Positions 1 to 6,210 of a stretch of 8,571 bases of DNA are shown one piece after another; within the stretch, counting starts at the first letter, position 1, and each line of letters opens with the position of its first letter. The notes beneath the pieces were generated by a model, which worked only from the letters and a program-made list of their open reading frames with translations, did not search any database and was not told where the DNA came from. The stretch is from Nitrospinota bacterium. GTDB taxonomy: Bacteria; Nitrospinota; Nitrospinia; UBA9942. The stretch is taken from the NCBI GenBank assembly GCA_016200365.1, contig JACQEW010000338.1:1-8571 (forward strand). The letters run 5' to 3'. A program made the position numbers and the translations under genes.

Positions 1-121
1 CAGCCTCTTTATCATAATCAATCCATATATGCTCAACAGGAAGTTTGATTATGTCAGATGATAATCCCAAACAGGTTTGAATTATTTTAGCTTCTTTCAA
101 TAATATGATACCATCTTTCAT
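1..121 (-). CDS. DUF2283-like small protein, N-terminal part (runs off left edge)
   Basis: An open frame starts at the ATG at 119-121 and stays open to base 1, giving 40 residues. A TAA stands two codons upstream, so this is the first available start. The readable protein begins MKDGIILLKEAK and ends WIDYDKEA at the window edge. The ending matches the way DUF2283 proteins begin their domain (a D-Y-D-x-E-A-D-x-L-Y-I/V type strand), here preceded by an extension of about 32 residues. DUF2283 proteins are small, of unknown biochemical role, and often sit in toxin-antitoxin-like or accessory settings. No clear Shine-Dalgarno sequence precedes the ATG. The gene follows the caspase-like gene on the same strand after 78 bases. 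The family call rests on about eight residues and should be treated as tentative; that the frame is coding is somewhat safer. Confidence 0.5.
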   Translation of the reverse strand, partial: MKDGIILLKEAKIIQTCLGLSSDIIKLPVEHIWIDYDKEA

Positions 122-199
122 AGGTTAATCGTATTGGAACACCATTTACCGAATAAGCTATATTCACTCATTCCTCTTTACACAAAATTTATCCTTTAA

Positions 200-1537
200 T
201 CACTCCCTCAAAAATATCCCCTGTTTTTCTTTTGGTGCAATCAGTTGAGGCAACTGTTCATTATTATATACCTTTCTCGCTATCCGCTCCACCTGCGGCT
301 TGATATATTCAAAGAGTTCTCCGATTTCTATTCTTCCGTCTCCATTAGTATCACCTTCACCCTTTAAACCTTTCATCATAAAGTATGTGAACAACCCATG
401 CCCTTTTTCTTCATAGGTAGAGCTTATCTGGTCTCCTGATGAGGCGGAAATGACCGCTACTTTTGATGGAATTGCTAAACTTTCCATTGTCATCACAAGC
501 GGTCTTGCTCCTTTTGCAATTACGCTCCTTCCGCCTGCGCCTGAAAAACACGAATCAAGGGCAACGATGATTTCTTTTGCCGGGAGTTTTCCGAGGGCTT
601 CATAAAGTCTTTTCAGTGAGTAGCCTGTCTGGTCAATGAATGACGGGTCTCCGTCGTAAGGCACTAAGAAGGCATCCCCTGTCTTCACATTCGGCGCACC
701 GTGTCCTGAATAGTAGATAAACACAAAACCGTCTTTTTCTACATTGTTAAAAAGCCACTTTTCAAAGTATTTTTCAAAATCGCTTTTTAATGCCCTGTCA
801 TTTATGAGCGTAACAACATTCTCCTCTGGATACCCCATTACCTTTGTCAGATATTCTGTCATTGTCTTCGCATCAGCTACCGCATAATCTGCCTTCGGCA
901 ATTTCTGACGATAGTTTTCAATGCCAATTACAATTGCATAAGCATTTTTGTTCGGCTTTGCCTTTATTGAAGGCAGTTCGTCAACATCGGATTTGGGAGT
1001 AGAAACAGAAGGCTTTTCAGGAGGGGCAGAAGGGGTCGGCTTTTCATCCTTTGCATAAAGATTCTTATTTTGTTTTTCTTCCGCCTCTCTGAGCATGCGA
1101 GCGATAGCCGTATACCCTTTTTCCTGAGCTATTTGTAAAGGAGTCTTCCCGTTAAAATCCAGAGCACCAACATCAGCTCCTCGGTCAAGCAGGAGTTTCA
1201 CCATATTCACGTTCCCGTTATGAACTGCGAAGTGTATAGGCTTCCCTGTAAGAGTGCTCCACCCACTGCCAGCACTTGCTTTAGTGTTTACATCAGCTCC
1301 TTTATCAAGCAAGAGACGAACTATCTCTAAAGGGGCGTCATTAAACACTGCTTCAGTTAATGGCATCAGACCAAACAGTGTATCTCCTTTATTTACATCA
1401 GCGCCTTTATTTAAAAGGGCTTCCACTTCTTTTATATCTCTCCCCTTTGCTGCGCTTCCCAAGGGTGTCATTGTCGCACACCCTGTCAGTGCGATTAAAA
1501 TTGCAGGCATTAAAAAAAATCCAAATATCCTTTTCAT
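200..1537 (-). CDS. Ankyrin-repeat, caspase-like (peptidase C14) lipoprotein
   Basis: This 445-residue protein has a lipoprotein signal peptide: charged MKR, a hydrophobic core, and lipobox LTGC with the lipidated Cys at 20. Residue 21 is Ala, so outer-membrane sorting is plausible. Residues about 24-150 hold four ankyrin repeats, recognisable by LLNKGADVN, LLLDKGADVN, LLLDRGADV and GKTPLQIA. A Pro/Lys/Ser-rich linker (about 151-196) leads to a caspase/metacaspase-fold domain (about 197-445). The catalytic dyad is visible: His279 in YYSGHG and Cys330 in DSCFSG. Near the C-terminus, residues 396-407 form a DxNxDG...E calcium-loop pattern of EF-hand/dockerin type, as seen in the p10-like part of many bacterial caspase homologues. 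Bacterial members usually cut after basic residues and may need calcium; the substrate here is unknown. Ankyrin repeats suggest partner binding on the periplasmic or surface side. The gene lies 34 bases downstream of the 87-residue gene, with a strong Shine-Dalgarno in that gap. Confidence 0.9.
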   Translation of the reverse strand: MKRIFGFFLMPAILIALTGCATMTPLGSAAKGRDIKEVEALLNKGADVNKGDTLFGLMPLTEAVFNDAPLEIVRLLLDKGADVNTKASAGSGWSTLTGKPIHFAVHNGNVNMVKLLLDRGADVGALDFNGKTPLQIAQEKGYTAIARMLREAEEKQNKNLYAKDEKPTPSAPPEKPSVSTPKSDVDELPSIKAKPNKNAYAIVIGIENYRQKLPKADYAVADAKTMTEYLTKVMGYPEENVVTLINDRALKSDFEKYFEKWLFNNVEKDGFVFIYYSGHGAPNVKTGDAFLVPYDGDPSFIDQTGYSLKRLYEALGKLPAKEIIVALDSCFSGAGGRSVIAKGARPLVMTMESLAIPSKVAVISASSGDQISSTYEEKGHGLFTYFMMKGLKGEGDTNGDGRIEIGELFEYIKPQVERIARKVYNNEQLPQLIAPKEKQGIFLRE

Positions 1538-1542
1538 AACCC

Positions 1543-1550
1543 CACCTCCT
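1543..1550 (-). promoter_or_regulatory. Strong ribosome binding site of the ankyrin-caspase gene
   Basis: On the minus strand the sequence reads AGGAGGTG, five bases before the ATG at 1535-1537. It is a near-perfect anti-16S match and fixes the start of the lipoprotein, agreeing with the signal peptide beginning at that Met. It lies within the 34-base gap after the 87-residue gene, so independent initiation on a shared transcript is expected. Confidence 0.8.
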
Positions 1551-1571
1551 GAAATTACAGATACTGTATTT

Positions 1572-1835
1572 TCATACCTTCAAGTTCCATTCTTGCATTT
1601 TTTTGATAACCTTTTGTCTCATTTCAGGTGATAAATCAATTTCATAAAACCTGTTAAAGACAGCAATTCTAATATCCAGCTCCGATGCCTCACGGTTTTC
1701 ATTCAATAGCGAGGCGGCTGCTAATCTTCTCGCTGCTTCATCCATCTCAAAACCCATCTGAAGCCGCTCTTCGCCGCTCTTTTCCATTATCATTTTAAAA
1801 AATAGTTCTTCTATTGCAGGATGCGTGTCCTTCAT
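1572..1835 (-). CDS. Small conserved hypothetical protein, partner of the nucleotidyltransferase
   Basis: An 87-residue protein with no signal peptide or membrane segment, predicted mostly helical and charged. The segment SGEERLQMGFEMDEAARR (residues 20-37) resembles a conserved stretch I recall from small unnamed bacterial proteins (SGEERL-x-M-G-x-x-M-x-x-x-A-R). These are often encoded next to nucleotidyltransferase-fold genes, as here. The start codon overlaps the stop of the upstream nucleotidyltransferase by four bases (ATGA), so translation is probably coupled. An AGGAAGG-like ribosome site also precedes the ATG, with its core at 1843-1848. The tight pairing suggests a two-component unit, possibly toxin-antitoxin-like. 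No catalytic motif is visible in this small protein, so regulator, antitoxin or accessory subunit are all open. That the gene is real is likely; its function is not known. Confidence 0.75.
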   Translation of the reverse strand: MKDTHPAIEELFFKMIMEKSGEERLQMGFEMDEAARRLAAASLLNENREASELDIRIAVFNRFYEIDLSPEMRQKVIKKMQEWNLKV

Positions 1836-2383
1836 TCTCTTGCCTTCCTATAAATTTCATCAATCCCTAAATAATTCACCCATTGTTTTATATAATTCAT
1901 ATCAATATCATTTACGGATTTGAACAGATTTCTCACATCGTTCAGTTGCAATTCAGACATGGTTTCCTTTGCCCAGTATAATTTTGAGAGGATTAAATCC
2001 TCAGGCGCCGCAATATAAAGTTCAGTGTCTTCAAAGATTATTTTTTTTCTTCTCATGAATTCTTCTATGCGATATGGATTATCTTTACGAACAATAAAAT
2101 CTATTTTAAAAACAGAATGATAATGAATTATATTGAACATCCTTTCTCTTTTTATCGCTGCTAAAACCATGTCTTTATCTATATAAAAGTCCTTTTCGAA
2201 AATGTTATACACTCTATCTGTATCAGCCTCTTTTAATCCTATAACAATATCTATATCCCTTGTCATCCTCGGCACGGTATAAAAGTTTGTTGCAATTGAG
2301 CCTGTAACCATATAGGAGATTCCTGCTTCGTCAAGCCGTCTGGCTATTTCTTTGATAATATCCGATTCAGAAATTATCTTCAT
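1832..2383 (-). CDS. Nucleotidyltransferase-fold protein (DUF6036 / minimal-NTase type)
   Basis: A 183-residue soluble protein with the hallmarks of the polymerase-beta nucleotidyltransferase fold. Residues 28-29 (Gly-Ser of TGSIA) begin the nucleotide-binding helix, DID at 43-45 gives two metal-binding aspartates, and Asp95 in KIDFIV is a good third carboxylate. Downstream, APEDLILSKLYWA (126-138) and SELQLNDVRNLF (143-154) match the helical tail typical of the DUF6036/AbiEii-like branch, so all active-site positions appear intact. Such proteins transfer NMP groups to protein or RNA targets and include toxins (AbiEii, MenT) and antitoxins (MntA). The role of this particular branch is not established. 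It forms a 4-base overlapping pair with the 87-residue gene downstream. A GGGGAGGT stretch precedes the ATG, but about 14 bases away, farther than usual. A 15-base palindrome lies about 30 bases upstream. Confidence 0.82.
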   Translation of the reverse strand: MKIISESDIIKEIARRLDEAGISYMVTGSIATNFYTVPRMTRDIDIVIGLKEADTDRVYNIFEKDFYIDKDMVLAAIKRERMFNIIHYHSVFKIDFIVRKDNPYRIEEFMRRKKIIFEDTELYIAAPEDLILSKLYWAKETMSELQLNDVRNLFKSVNDIDMNYIKQWVNYLGIDEIYRKARE

Positions 2384-2411
2384 TTTCTCAACTCAAACCT
2401 CCCCTTCAACT

Positions 2412-2426
2412 CCTGATTAAATCAGG
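2412..2426. promoter_or_regulatory. 15-base palindrome upstream of the nucleotidyltransferase gene, possible operator
   Basis: The sequence CCTGATT-A-AATCAGG is a perfect inverted repeat with seven-base arms and a single central base. It starts 29 bases upstream of the nucleotidyltransferase ATG. On the minus strand it contains TTTAAT, a 5/6 match to a -10 box, so a protein bound here could control that promoter. No good -35 was seen at normal spacing. A one-base loop makes an RNA hairpin unlikely, which favours a DNA-binding site over a terminator. Confidence 0.35.
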
Positions 2427-2441
2427 GTTATTGCACGACCC

Positions 2442-2462
2442 GCTTCGTGGGTGCCCCGAAGC
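2442..2462 (-). repeat. Hairpin between the second HtrA gene and the nucleotidyltransferase gene
   Basis: On the minus strand GCTTCG (2457-2462) pairs with CGAAGC (2442-2447) across a nine-base loop that itself contains GGG and CCC. It begins 18 bases after the stop codon of the second HtrA gene. No run of T follows, so it is not a standard intrinsic terminator. The surrounding wording (GTAGGGCAAGGCTTCGGGGC on the minus strand) resembles small intergenic repeat elements in related genomes. It may be a repeat relic or an mRNA 3'-end stabilising hairpin. Confidence 0.4.
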
Positions 2463-2480
2463 CTTGCCCTACAGGTCAAA

Positions 2481-3917
2481 TTACGGCTCTACCGTTACAT
2501 AATAGCCGTATCTCCCTCTTTGTATCAACATTAAAACGCTGCTCCCTTTTCTTGCCGATATTACCGACTTTTTAAAATCCTTGAGATTTTCAATCTTAGA
2601 CTGGTTTATCTGCCTTAATATATCCCCCGGCTCTATGCCTATCCTTCCCGCAGCGCCCCCCTTTTCCACCCCTGTAATCAGGACGCCGGAGGTTGTAAAA
2701 AGTTGATATTTTTTAGCTGTCTTATCGCTTATCTCTTCTACCGATATGCCGAGCCATTCCCTTGCAATCTCATCCGACAGTTCTTCAGGTATCCTCTGTG
2801 CGGCGAGATTAACGGTAATCCTCTCCCCCTCTCTGAATACGGTAATATCTATCCTGTCGCCATGTCCGTATCCGTAAATAAGGTCATAATAGTCGGCGAT
2901 TGTCTTTACCTCTTTTTTCCCGACGGATGTTATAATATCACCGCGCCTCAGTCCTGCCCTATCCGACGGTCCCCCCTTAAATATTTTTGATATGATAACT
3001 CCCCTGCTGCTGGGATAACCGAAAGACTTTGCTATCGGAGGCGTAAGTTTCTGAACGAATATACCGAGCCATGCCTCGTGAACCTCGCCGTATTTAATGA
3101 GGTCGTTGATTATCCTCTTTGCCCTGTCTATGGGTATGGCGAAACCTATGCCTTCCGCCTTCTGATAGATTGCGGTATTTATTCCTATAACCTCGCCGCT
3201 TATATTCAATAACGGACCACCGCTGTTCCCCGGATTTATGGAGGCGTCAATCTGTATAAAATCGGAGTATATCCTGCCGCTTTCGCCCTTAATGCTTCTA
3301 TTTACGGCGCTTATTATGCCTGTGGTAACGGTATGGGACAGACCAAATGGGTTGCCGATGGCGATGACTGTCTCTCCTATCATAATATCGGCAGATGCCC
3401 CCATCCGTGCATAAGGCAGAGGTTTATCGGAGATAATTTTTATAATCGCCAGGTCGGATCTGGGGTCTGCACCTATGAGCTGGGCGTCAAATTCCCTGTT
3501 GTCGCTTAATGTAACCTTTATCGTTGATGCCCTCGATACGACATGCTCGTTGGTGAGTATATAGCCTTTAGTATCTATTATGACACCCGAGCCGAGGCTC
3601 TGTCTTTTATAATCCTGCGGGGGGAAGAAGTCTTGAAAAAAGCGGTCGAAAAACTCGTCTCCGGAATCTGAAAAAGGGTTTACCCTCTGGCGTATCACCT
3701 CTTCGGTATTTATATTCACGACGGCGGGACTTACCTTTTCTACTGCAATGACAACAGGTGTCCTTCTTTCCTGGGCATGAACAGCGGGGAGAAGCAAGAA
3801 GCAAGAAGCAAAAAACAAGAAACAAGAAAAAAACTTCCGTCTTCTTACTTCTTGCCTCTTGCTTCTTACCTCTGTCTCTTTATTCCTTCGGCAGTGTAAA
3901 GGAAAAATATTTTCCAC
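2481..3917 (-). CDS. degP: Periplasmic HtrA/DegP-type serine protease, second copy, with repeat-derived signal peptide
   Basis: A 478-residue Do-family protease/chaperone acting in periplasmic protein quality control. After the signal region comes a trypsin-like domain with an intact triad: His125 (LTNEHVV), Asp155 (RSDLAI) and Ser232 (GNSGGPL). PDZ domains follow at about 282-375 and 387-475, the usual layout. The signal peptide is predicted to end at AVHA-QE (48/49). The start is a GTG at 3915-3917, inside the last codons of the upstream HtrA gene (38-base overlap) and without a strong ribosome site, implying translational coupling. No ATG or GTG occurs in frame between the upstream stop and the signal peptide. 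Residues about 14-43, including the Arg/Lys-rich n-region and hydrophobic core, are encoded by a 7-base-period palindromic repeat. The symbol degP could equally be degQ or mucD. Confidence 0.9.
   Translation of the reverse strand: MENIFPLHCRRNKETEVRSKRQEVRRRKFFSCFLFFASCFLLLPAVHAQERRTPVVIAVEKVSPAVVNINTEEVIRQRVNPFSDSGDEFFDRFFQDFFPPQDYKRQSLGSGVIIDTKGYILTNEHVVSRASTIKVTLSDNREFDAQLIGADPRSDLAIIKIISDKPLPYARMGASADIMIGETVIAIGNPFGLSHTVTTGIISAVNRSIKGESGRIYSDFIQIDASINPGNSGGPLLNISGEVIGINTAIYQKAEGIGFAIPIDRAKRIINDLIKYGEVHEAWLGIFVQKLTPPIAKSFGYPSSRGVIISKIFKGGPSDRAGLRRGDIITSVGKKEVKTIADYYDLIYGYGHGDRIDITVFREGERITVNLAAQRIPEELSDEIAREWLGISVEEISDKTAKKYQLFTTSGVLITGVEKGGAAGRIGIEPGDILRQINQSKIENLKDFKKSVISARKGSSVLMLIQRGRYGYYVTVEP
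3787..3869. repeat. Heptamer-period palindromic repeat spanning the HtrA junction
   Basis: The left arm contains six consecutive 7-base units (3790-3831). Three are identical agaagca units, followed by the variants aaaaaca, agaaaca and agaaaaa. After a short centre, the right arm (3841-3869) has TTCTTAC/TTCTTGC/CTCTTGC units and is the inverted complement. Arms 3787-3815 and 3841-3869 pair at 23 of 29 positions by hand. The element fills the space between the stop of the first HtrA and the mature part of the second, and is translated there. GAAGCAAGAAGCAAGAGG-style repeats of this look recur in genomes of the suspected lineages, from memory. Confidence 0.75.
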
Positions 3918-5397
3918 CTTTTCCGTCTTTTATATAAAGGGTTACTACATCACCACCCTTTATCTTCGCTGCTGCCTTTTTATAATCTTCAATACCCTTT
4001 ATCTCTTTTCTATTTATCTCGATTATCACCTGTCCCCGCCTTACTCCTGCAGCATAAGCAGGACTTGAAGGATTTATATCCATTACAACAACGCCTTCTG
4101 TGGTATCGAGATTCAACTGCTGGGCAATCTCAGGGGTTATATTCTGGACGGAGAGACCCATGTTCTCTTCTGCCTTAGCCTCGACTACCTCTTTTTCCTC
4201 TTTCAGAGTCCCGATTGTTACAGTGAGCTCTTTTCTCCCTCCGTCTCTTATAACAATCATCTTTGTCTTTGTATCGGGTCTTGTAACAGCAACAAGTTTG
4301 GGCAGATCCTCAACGCTCTTTATTTTCTTGCCGTCAAACTCTATAATTACATCTCCCCTCTTAATTCCTATCTTATCGGCAGGACTCCCTTTAACCACAT
4401 CGCCGACGAGAGCTCCCTCGCTCTCGGATAAACCGAATGATTTTGCTATATCGGGCGTAATCTTCTGGATCATCACGCCGAGCCACCCCCTTGTAACGCT
4501 CCCTTTTTCTTTTAACTCCTTTACGATTGACTTCGCAACATTTATCGGTATAGCGAATCCTAAACCGATATTCCCCTGCGCGCCGCCTGCAGTAAATATG
4601 GCGGTGTTTATACCAACAACCTCACCCTTCGTGTTTATGAGGGGACCGCCGCTGTTGCCGGGATTTATCGAGGCATCGGTTTGAATAAAATCATCATAGG
4701 GTCCGGCCCCAATATTCCTCGCCTTTGCGCTTACTATACCGGCAGTAACGCTCTGTCCGACACCAAAGGGATTACCTATGGCAATTACCCATTCCCCCAC
4801 CTCAAGCATATCGGAATCTCCTGTTCTTACCACGGGGAGTTCTTCTTTCGTATCTATCTTTATAAGGGCGATATCGGTCTTCTGGTCCGTCCCTATGACC
4901 TTTGCATCATATTCTTTCCCGTTTCCGAGAGTAACCTTTATCTTATCCGCCCTCTCGATAACATGATTATTCGTAAGGATATAACCATCCTTATCAATGA
5001 TGAAGCCTGAGCCTAGACTCTGTCTTGGAATCTCCTGCGGCGGAATCTCGCCAAAGAATTTATCAAAAAAATCTTTGAATGGGTCTTCCTCACCAAATGG
5101 TAAAGGTGCAGGCGGTCTTAATCCCTTTCTTCCATGCTGTTTTACTACCTGGGCTGTATAGATATTTACGACAGCAGGCTTTTCCTCTTTAACAATGTCC
5201 ACAAAATTGCTGCCTGGCGGCATTGACGGGACGCTGCCGGCAGCAGCCTTTACAGGCTCCACCATGAAGCCATCCGACGGAGACAAAAGTTTTTTATCGA
5301 CATACCCCGATATATATCTCGCAAAGAGTATGCTCGATGTTAAAATGAAGATAGCCAATGTCACCCTTGAAGCTGTTTTAAAAAATATATTTTTCAT
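3880..5397 (-). CDS. degP: HtrA/DegP-type serine protease, first copy
   Basis: A 505-residue Do-family protease. The N-terminus has a charged start and a hydrophobic stretch (about 11-26) that could be a signal peptide or an uncleaved anchor; no convincing signal peptidase site was seen. A low-complexity linker (about 40-65) precedes the trypsin-like domain, which includes an acidic/aromatic Pro-rich loop (about 94-125). The triad is intact: His145 (LTNNHVI), Asp175 (KTDIAL) and Ser249 (GNSGGPL). PDZ1 is at about 304-397 and PDZ2 at about 413-502. Such enzymes form oligomeric cages that degrade or hold misfolded envelope proteins and may initiate stress signalling. A GGGAGGT ribosome site at 5405-5411 lies eight bases from the ATG. 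An extended -10 promoter candidate lies about 45 bases upstream. It is followed by a second, overlapping HtrA gene, so the two are probably co-expressed. The symbol could also be mucD. Confidence 0.93.
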   Translation of the reverse strand: MKNIFFKTASRVTLAIFILTSSILFARYISGYVDKKLLSPSDGFMVEPVKAAAGSVPSMPPGSNFVDIVKEEKPAVVNIYTAQVVKQHGRKGLRPPAPLPFGEEDPFKDFFDKFFGEIPPQEIPRQSLGSGFIIDKDGYILTNNHVIERADKIKVTLGNGKEYDAKVIGTDQKTDIALIKIDTKEELPVVRTGDSDMLEVGEWVIAIGNPFGVGQSVTAGIVSAKARNIGAGPYDDFIQTDASINPGNSGGPLINTKGEVVGINTAIFTAGGAQGNIGLGFAIPINVAKSIVKELKEKGSVTRGWLGVMIQKITPDIAKSFGLSESEGALVGDVVKGSPADKIGIKRGDVIIEFDGKKIKSVEDLPKLVAVTRPDTKTKMIVIRDGGRKELTVTIGTLKEEKEVVEAKAEENMGLSVQNITPEIAQQLNLDTTEGVVVMDINPSSPAYAAGVRRGQVIIEINRKEIKGIEDYKKAAAKIKGGDVVTLYIKDGKGGKYFSFTLPKE

Positions 5398-5404
5398 CTT
5401 AAAA

Positions 5405-5411
5405 ACCTCCC
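5405..5411 (-). promoter_or_regulatory. Ribosome binding site of the first HtrA gene
   Basis: On the minus strand the bases read GGGAGGT, eight bases before the ATG at 5395-5397. Strength and spacing are ideal and settle the start choice. Confidence 0.75.
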
Positions 5412-5441
5412 TATAAAAAATAAGTTAGAATTATGACCATT

Positions 5442-5471
5442 ACTATATCATATTAAGTCTTAAAATTGCAA
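5442..5471 (-). promoter_or_regulatory. Candidate sigma-70-type promoter of the HtrA pair
   Basis: On the minus strand an extended -10, TG-A-TATAGT (TATAGT at 5442-5447, TG at 5449-5450), lies 18 bases from a -35-like TTGCAA (5466-5471, 4/6 match). The -10 matches consensus at 5/6. Just upstream, TGAAAT occurs twice with a 12-base period (5475-5480 and 5487-5492), which could be an activator site. Expected transcripts would have a leader of about 40 bases carrying the strong ribosome site. Confidence 0.45.
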
Positions 5472-5541
5472 AATATTTCAGTTGCCATTTCAATGTCGTT
5501 TTAAAAAAAAACATTTTATTGTAGAAAATAAAGAGATTATT

Positions 5542-5550
5542 TGATAAAAT
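5542..5550 (+). promoter_or_regulatory. Extended -10 candidate for the AT-rich three-gene module
   Basis: TG-A-TAAAAT (TAAAAT at 5545-5550, 5/6 match) ends nine bases before the ATG at 5560. If used, transcription would begin within a few bases of the start codon, giving an almost leaderless mRNA. That would fit the absence of any Shine-Dalgarno there. No convincing -35 was found, and in such AT-rich DNA a chance match is quite possible. Confidence 0.3.
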
Positions 5551-5559
5551 TCATTCCTA

Positions 5560-6201
5560 ATGGAAATAAAGAACAATTTTATTAGCATAATAACTTTGGG
5601 TAATTTTAATCCTGCAATTTTAACTCCAGATTTTCTCTGGAATAATTGCAAGTTTACATTTATACCCAACCAGACACCGAAAGGACAGATGTCACCTATA
5701 GTTTCAAACTTAGAATTTGGCAATATTTCCTTTCTGATGGAACTTGAAAAATTTCAAATAATGGAGAAAGAACCACATGCTTTTAAAGATACTAAAATTA
5801 TAAATGTGATGGAAACATATCTAAATATATTAGCATTTACACCTATATTCGTTATGGGAGCAAATTTTAATGTTAAGATAGAAAGGGCAAATGAAAAAGC
5901 TATCAGCAATCTTAATAATAAAGATTATCTTCTAACAGTTTTCAATACAAATGAATTTATTTATAGTTCAAAAATAAAATACTCAAAAAATTCTATAATA
6001 GATTATTTATCATGGGAGCTTATAAATAGTGAAGAATCAATTACAAGAGTAAATATCAATCTAAAAGGCAATATTTTTACATTAAATTATAATGTTGAGA
6101 TTAGAGACATAATGAATGAAAAGAGAAAAATTAGTTATTTTAGTGAAAATTTAGACAGTATCAATAATAAGTTTCAGAATGCTCTAAAAGAAATATTCTA
6201 A
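5560..6201 (+). CDS. Conserved hypothetical protein with GNFNPAI motif, first gene of the HEPN module
   Basis: A 213-residue protein without signal peptide or membrane helix, encoded in very AT-rich DNA (two sampled lines gave 15/60 and 12/60 GC). The start is the first ATG after an in-frame stop; no Shine-Dalgarno is visible. The N-terminus has ISIITLGNFNPAILTPDFL (residues 9-27). The middle has LEFGNISFLMELEKFQI (51-67), and a helix then leads into TPIFVMGANFNV (94-105). From memory these match an unnamed family of about 200-230 residues with GNFNPAI near the start, an L-x-x-E-x-F/R-F strand, and an H-T-P-x-x-x-M/L-G-I-N strand. I know of no assigned function for it. The C-terminal half is Asn/Lys/Ser-rich and less recognisable. 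Nine bases separate it from the next gene, so the two are probably co-transcribed. It differs from all neighbours in base composition, suggesting transfer. Confidence 0.75.
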   Translation: MEIKNNFISIITLGNFNPAILTPDFLWNNCKFTFIPNQTPKGQMSPIVSNLEFGNISFLMELEKFQIMEKEPHAFKDTKIINVMETYLNILAFTPIFVMGANFNVKIERANEKAISNLNNKDYLLTVFNTNEFIYSSKIKYSKNSIIDYLSWELINSEESITRVNINLKGNIFTLNYNVEIRDIMNEKRKISYFSENLDSINNKFQNALKEIF

Positions 6202-6210
6202 AAATATAAA

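Noticed and set aside
1254..1631. Plus-strand open frame opposite the ankyrin region
   Set aside because: It is antisense to the well-supported lipoprotein gene, has no ribosome site and no recognisable protein features.
2442..2462. Intrinsic terminator after the second HtrA gene
   Set aside because: A hairpin is present but no T-rich tract follows it on the minus strand.
3826..3850. Tat (twin-arginine) signal in the second HtrA (RRRKFF)
   Set aside because: The arginines come from the repeat, the hydrophobic core is very strong, and HtrA proteases are Sec substrates, so a Sec signal is much more likely.
3787..3880. CRISPR array
   Set aside because: Units are 7 bases long with no spacers, and no cas genes are nearby; the same reasoning applies to the 9-base units at 8413-8571.
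4100..4684. Plus-strand open frame of 194 codons opposite the first HtrA
   Set aside because: The opposite strand encodes an intact protease with the full triad; the plus frame is low-complexity Ser/Pro/Phe sequence typical of an antisense shadow.
5466..5492. TGGCA...TTGCA on the minus strand upstream of the HtrA genes, sigma-54-like
   Set aside because: The GG to GC spacing is about six bases longer than the strict sigma-54 spacing.
5490..5723. Minus-strand open frame across the divergent intergenic region
   Set aside because: It overlaps the start of the GNFNPAI-type gene, has no ribosome site and would block the promoter region; no family resemblance.
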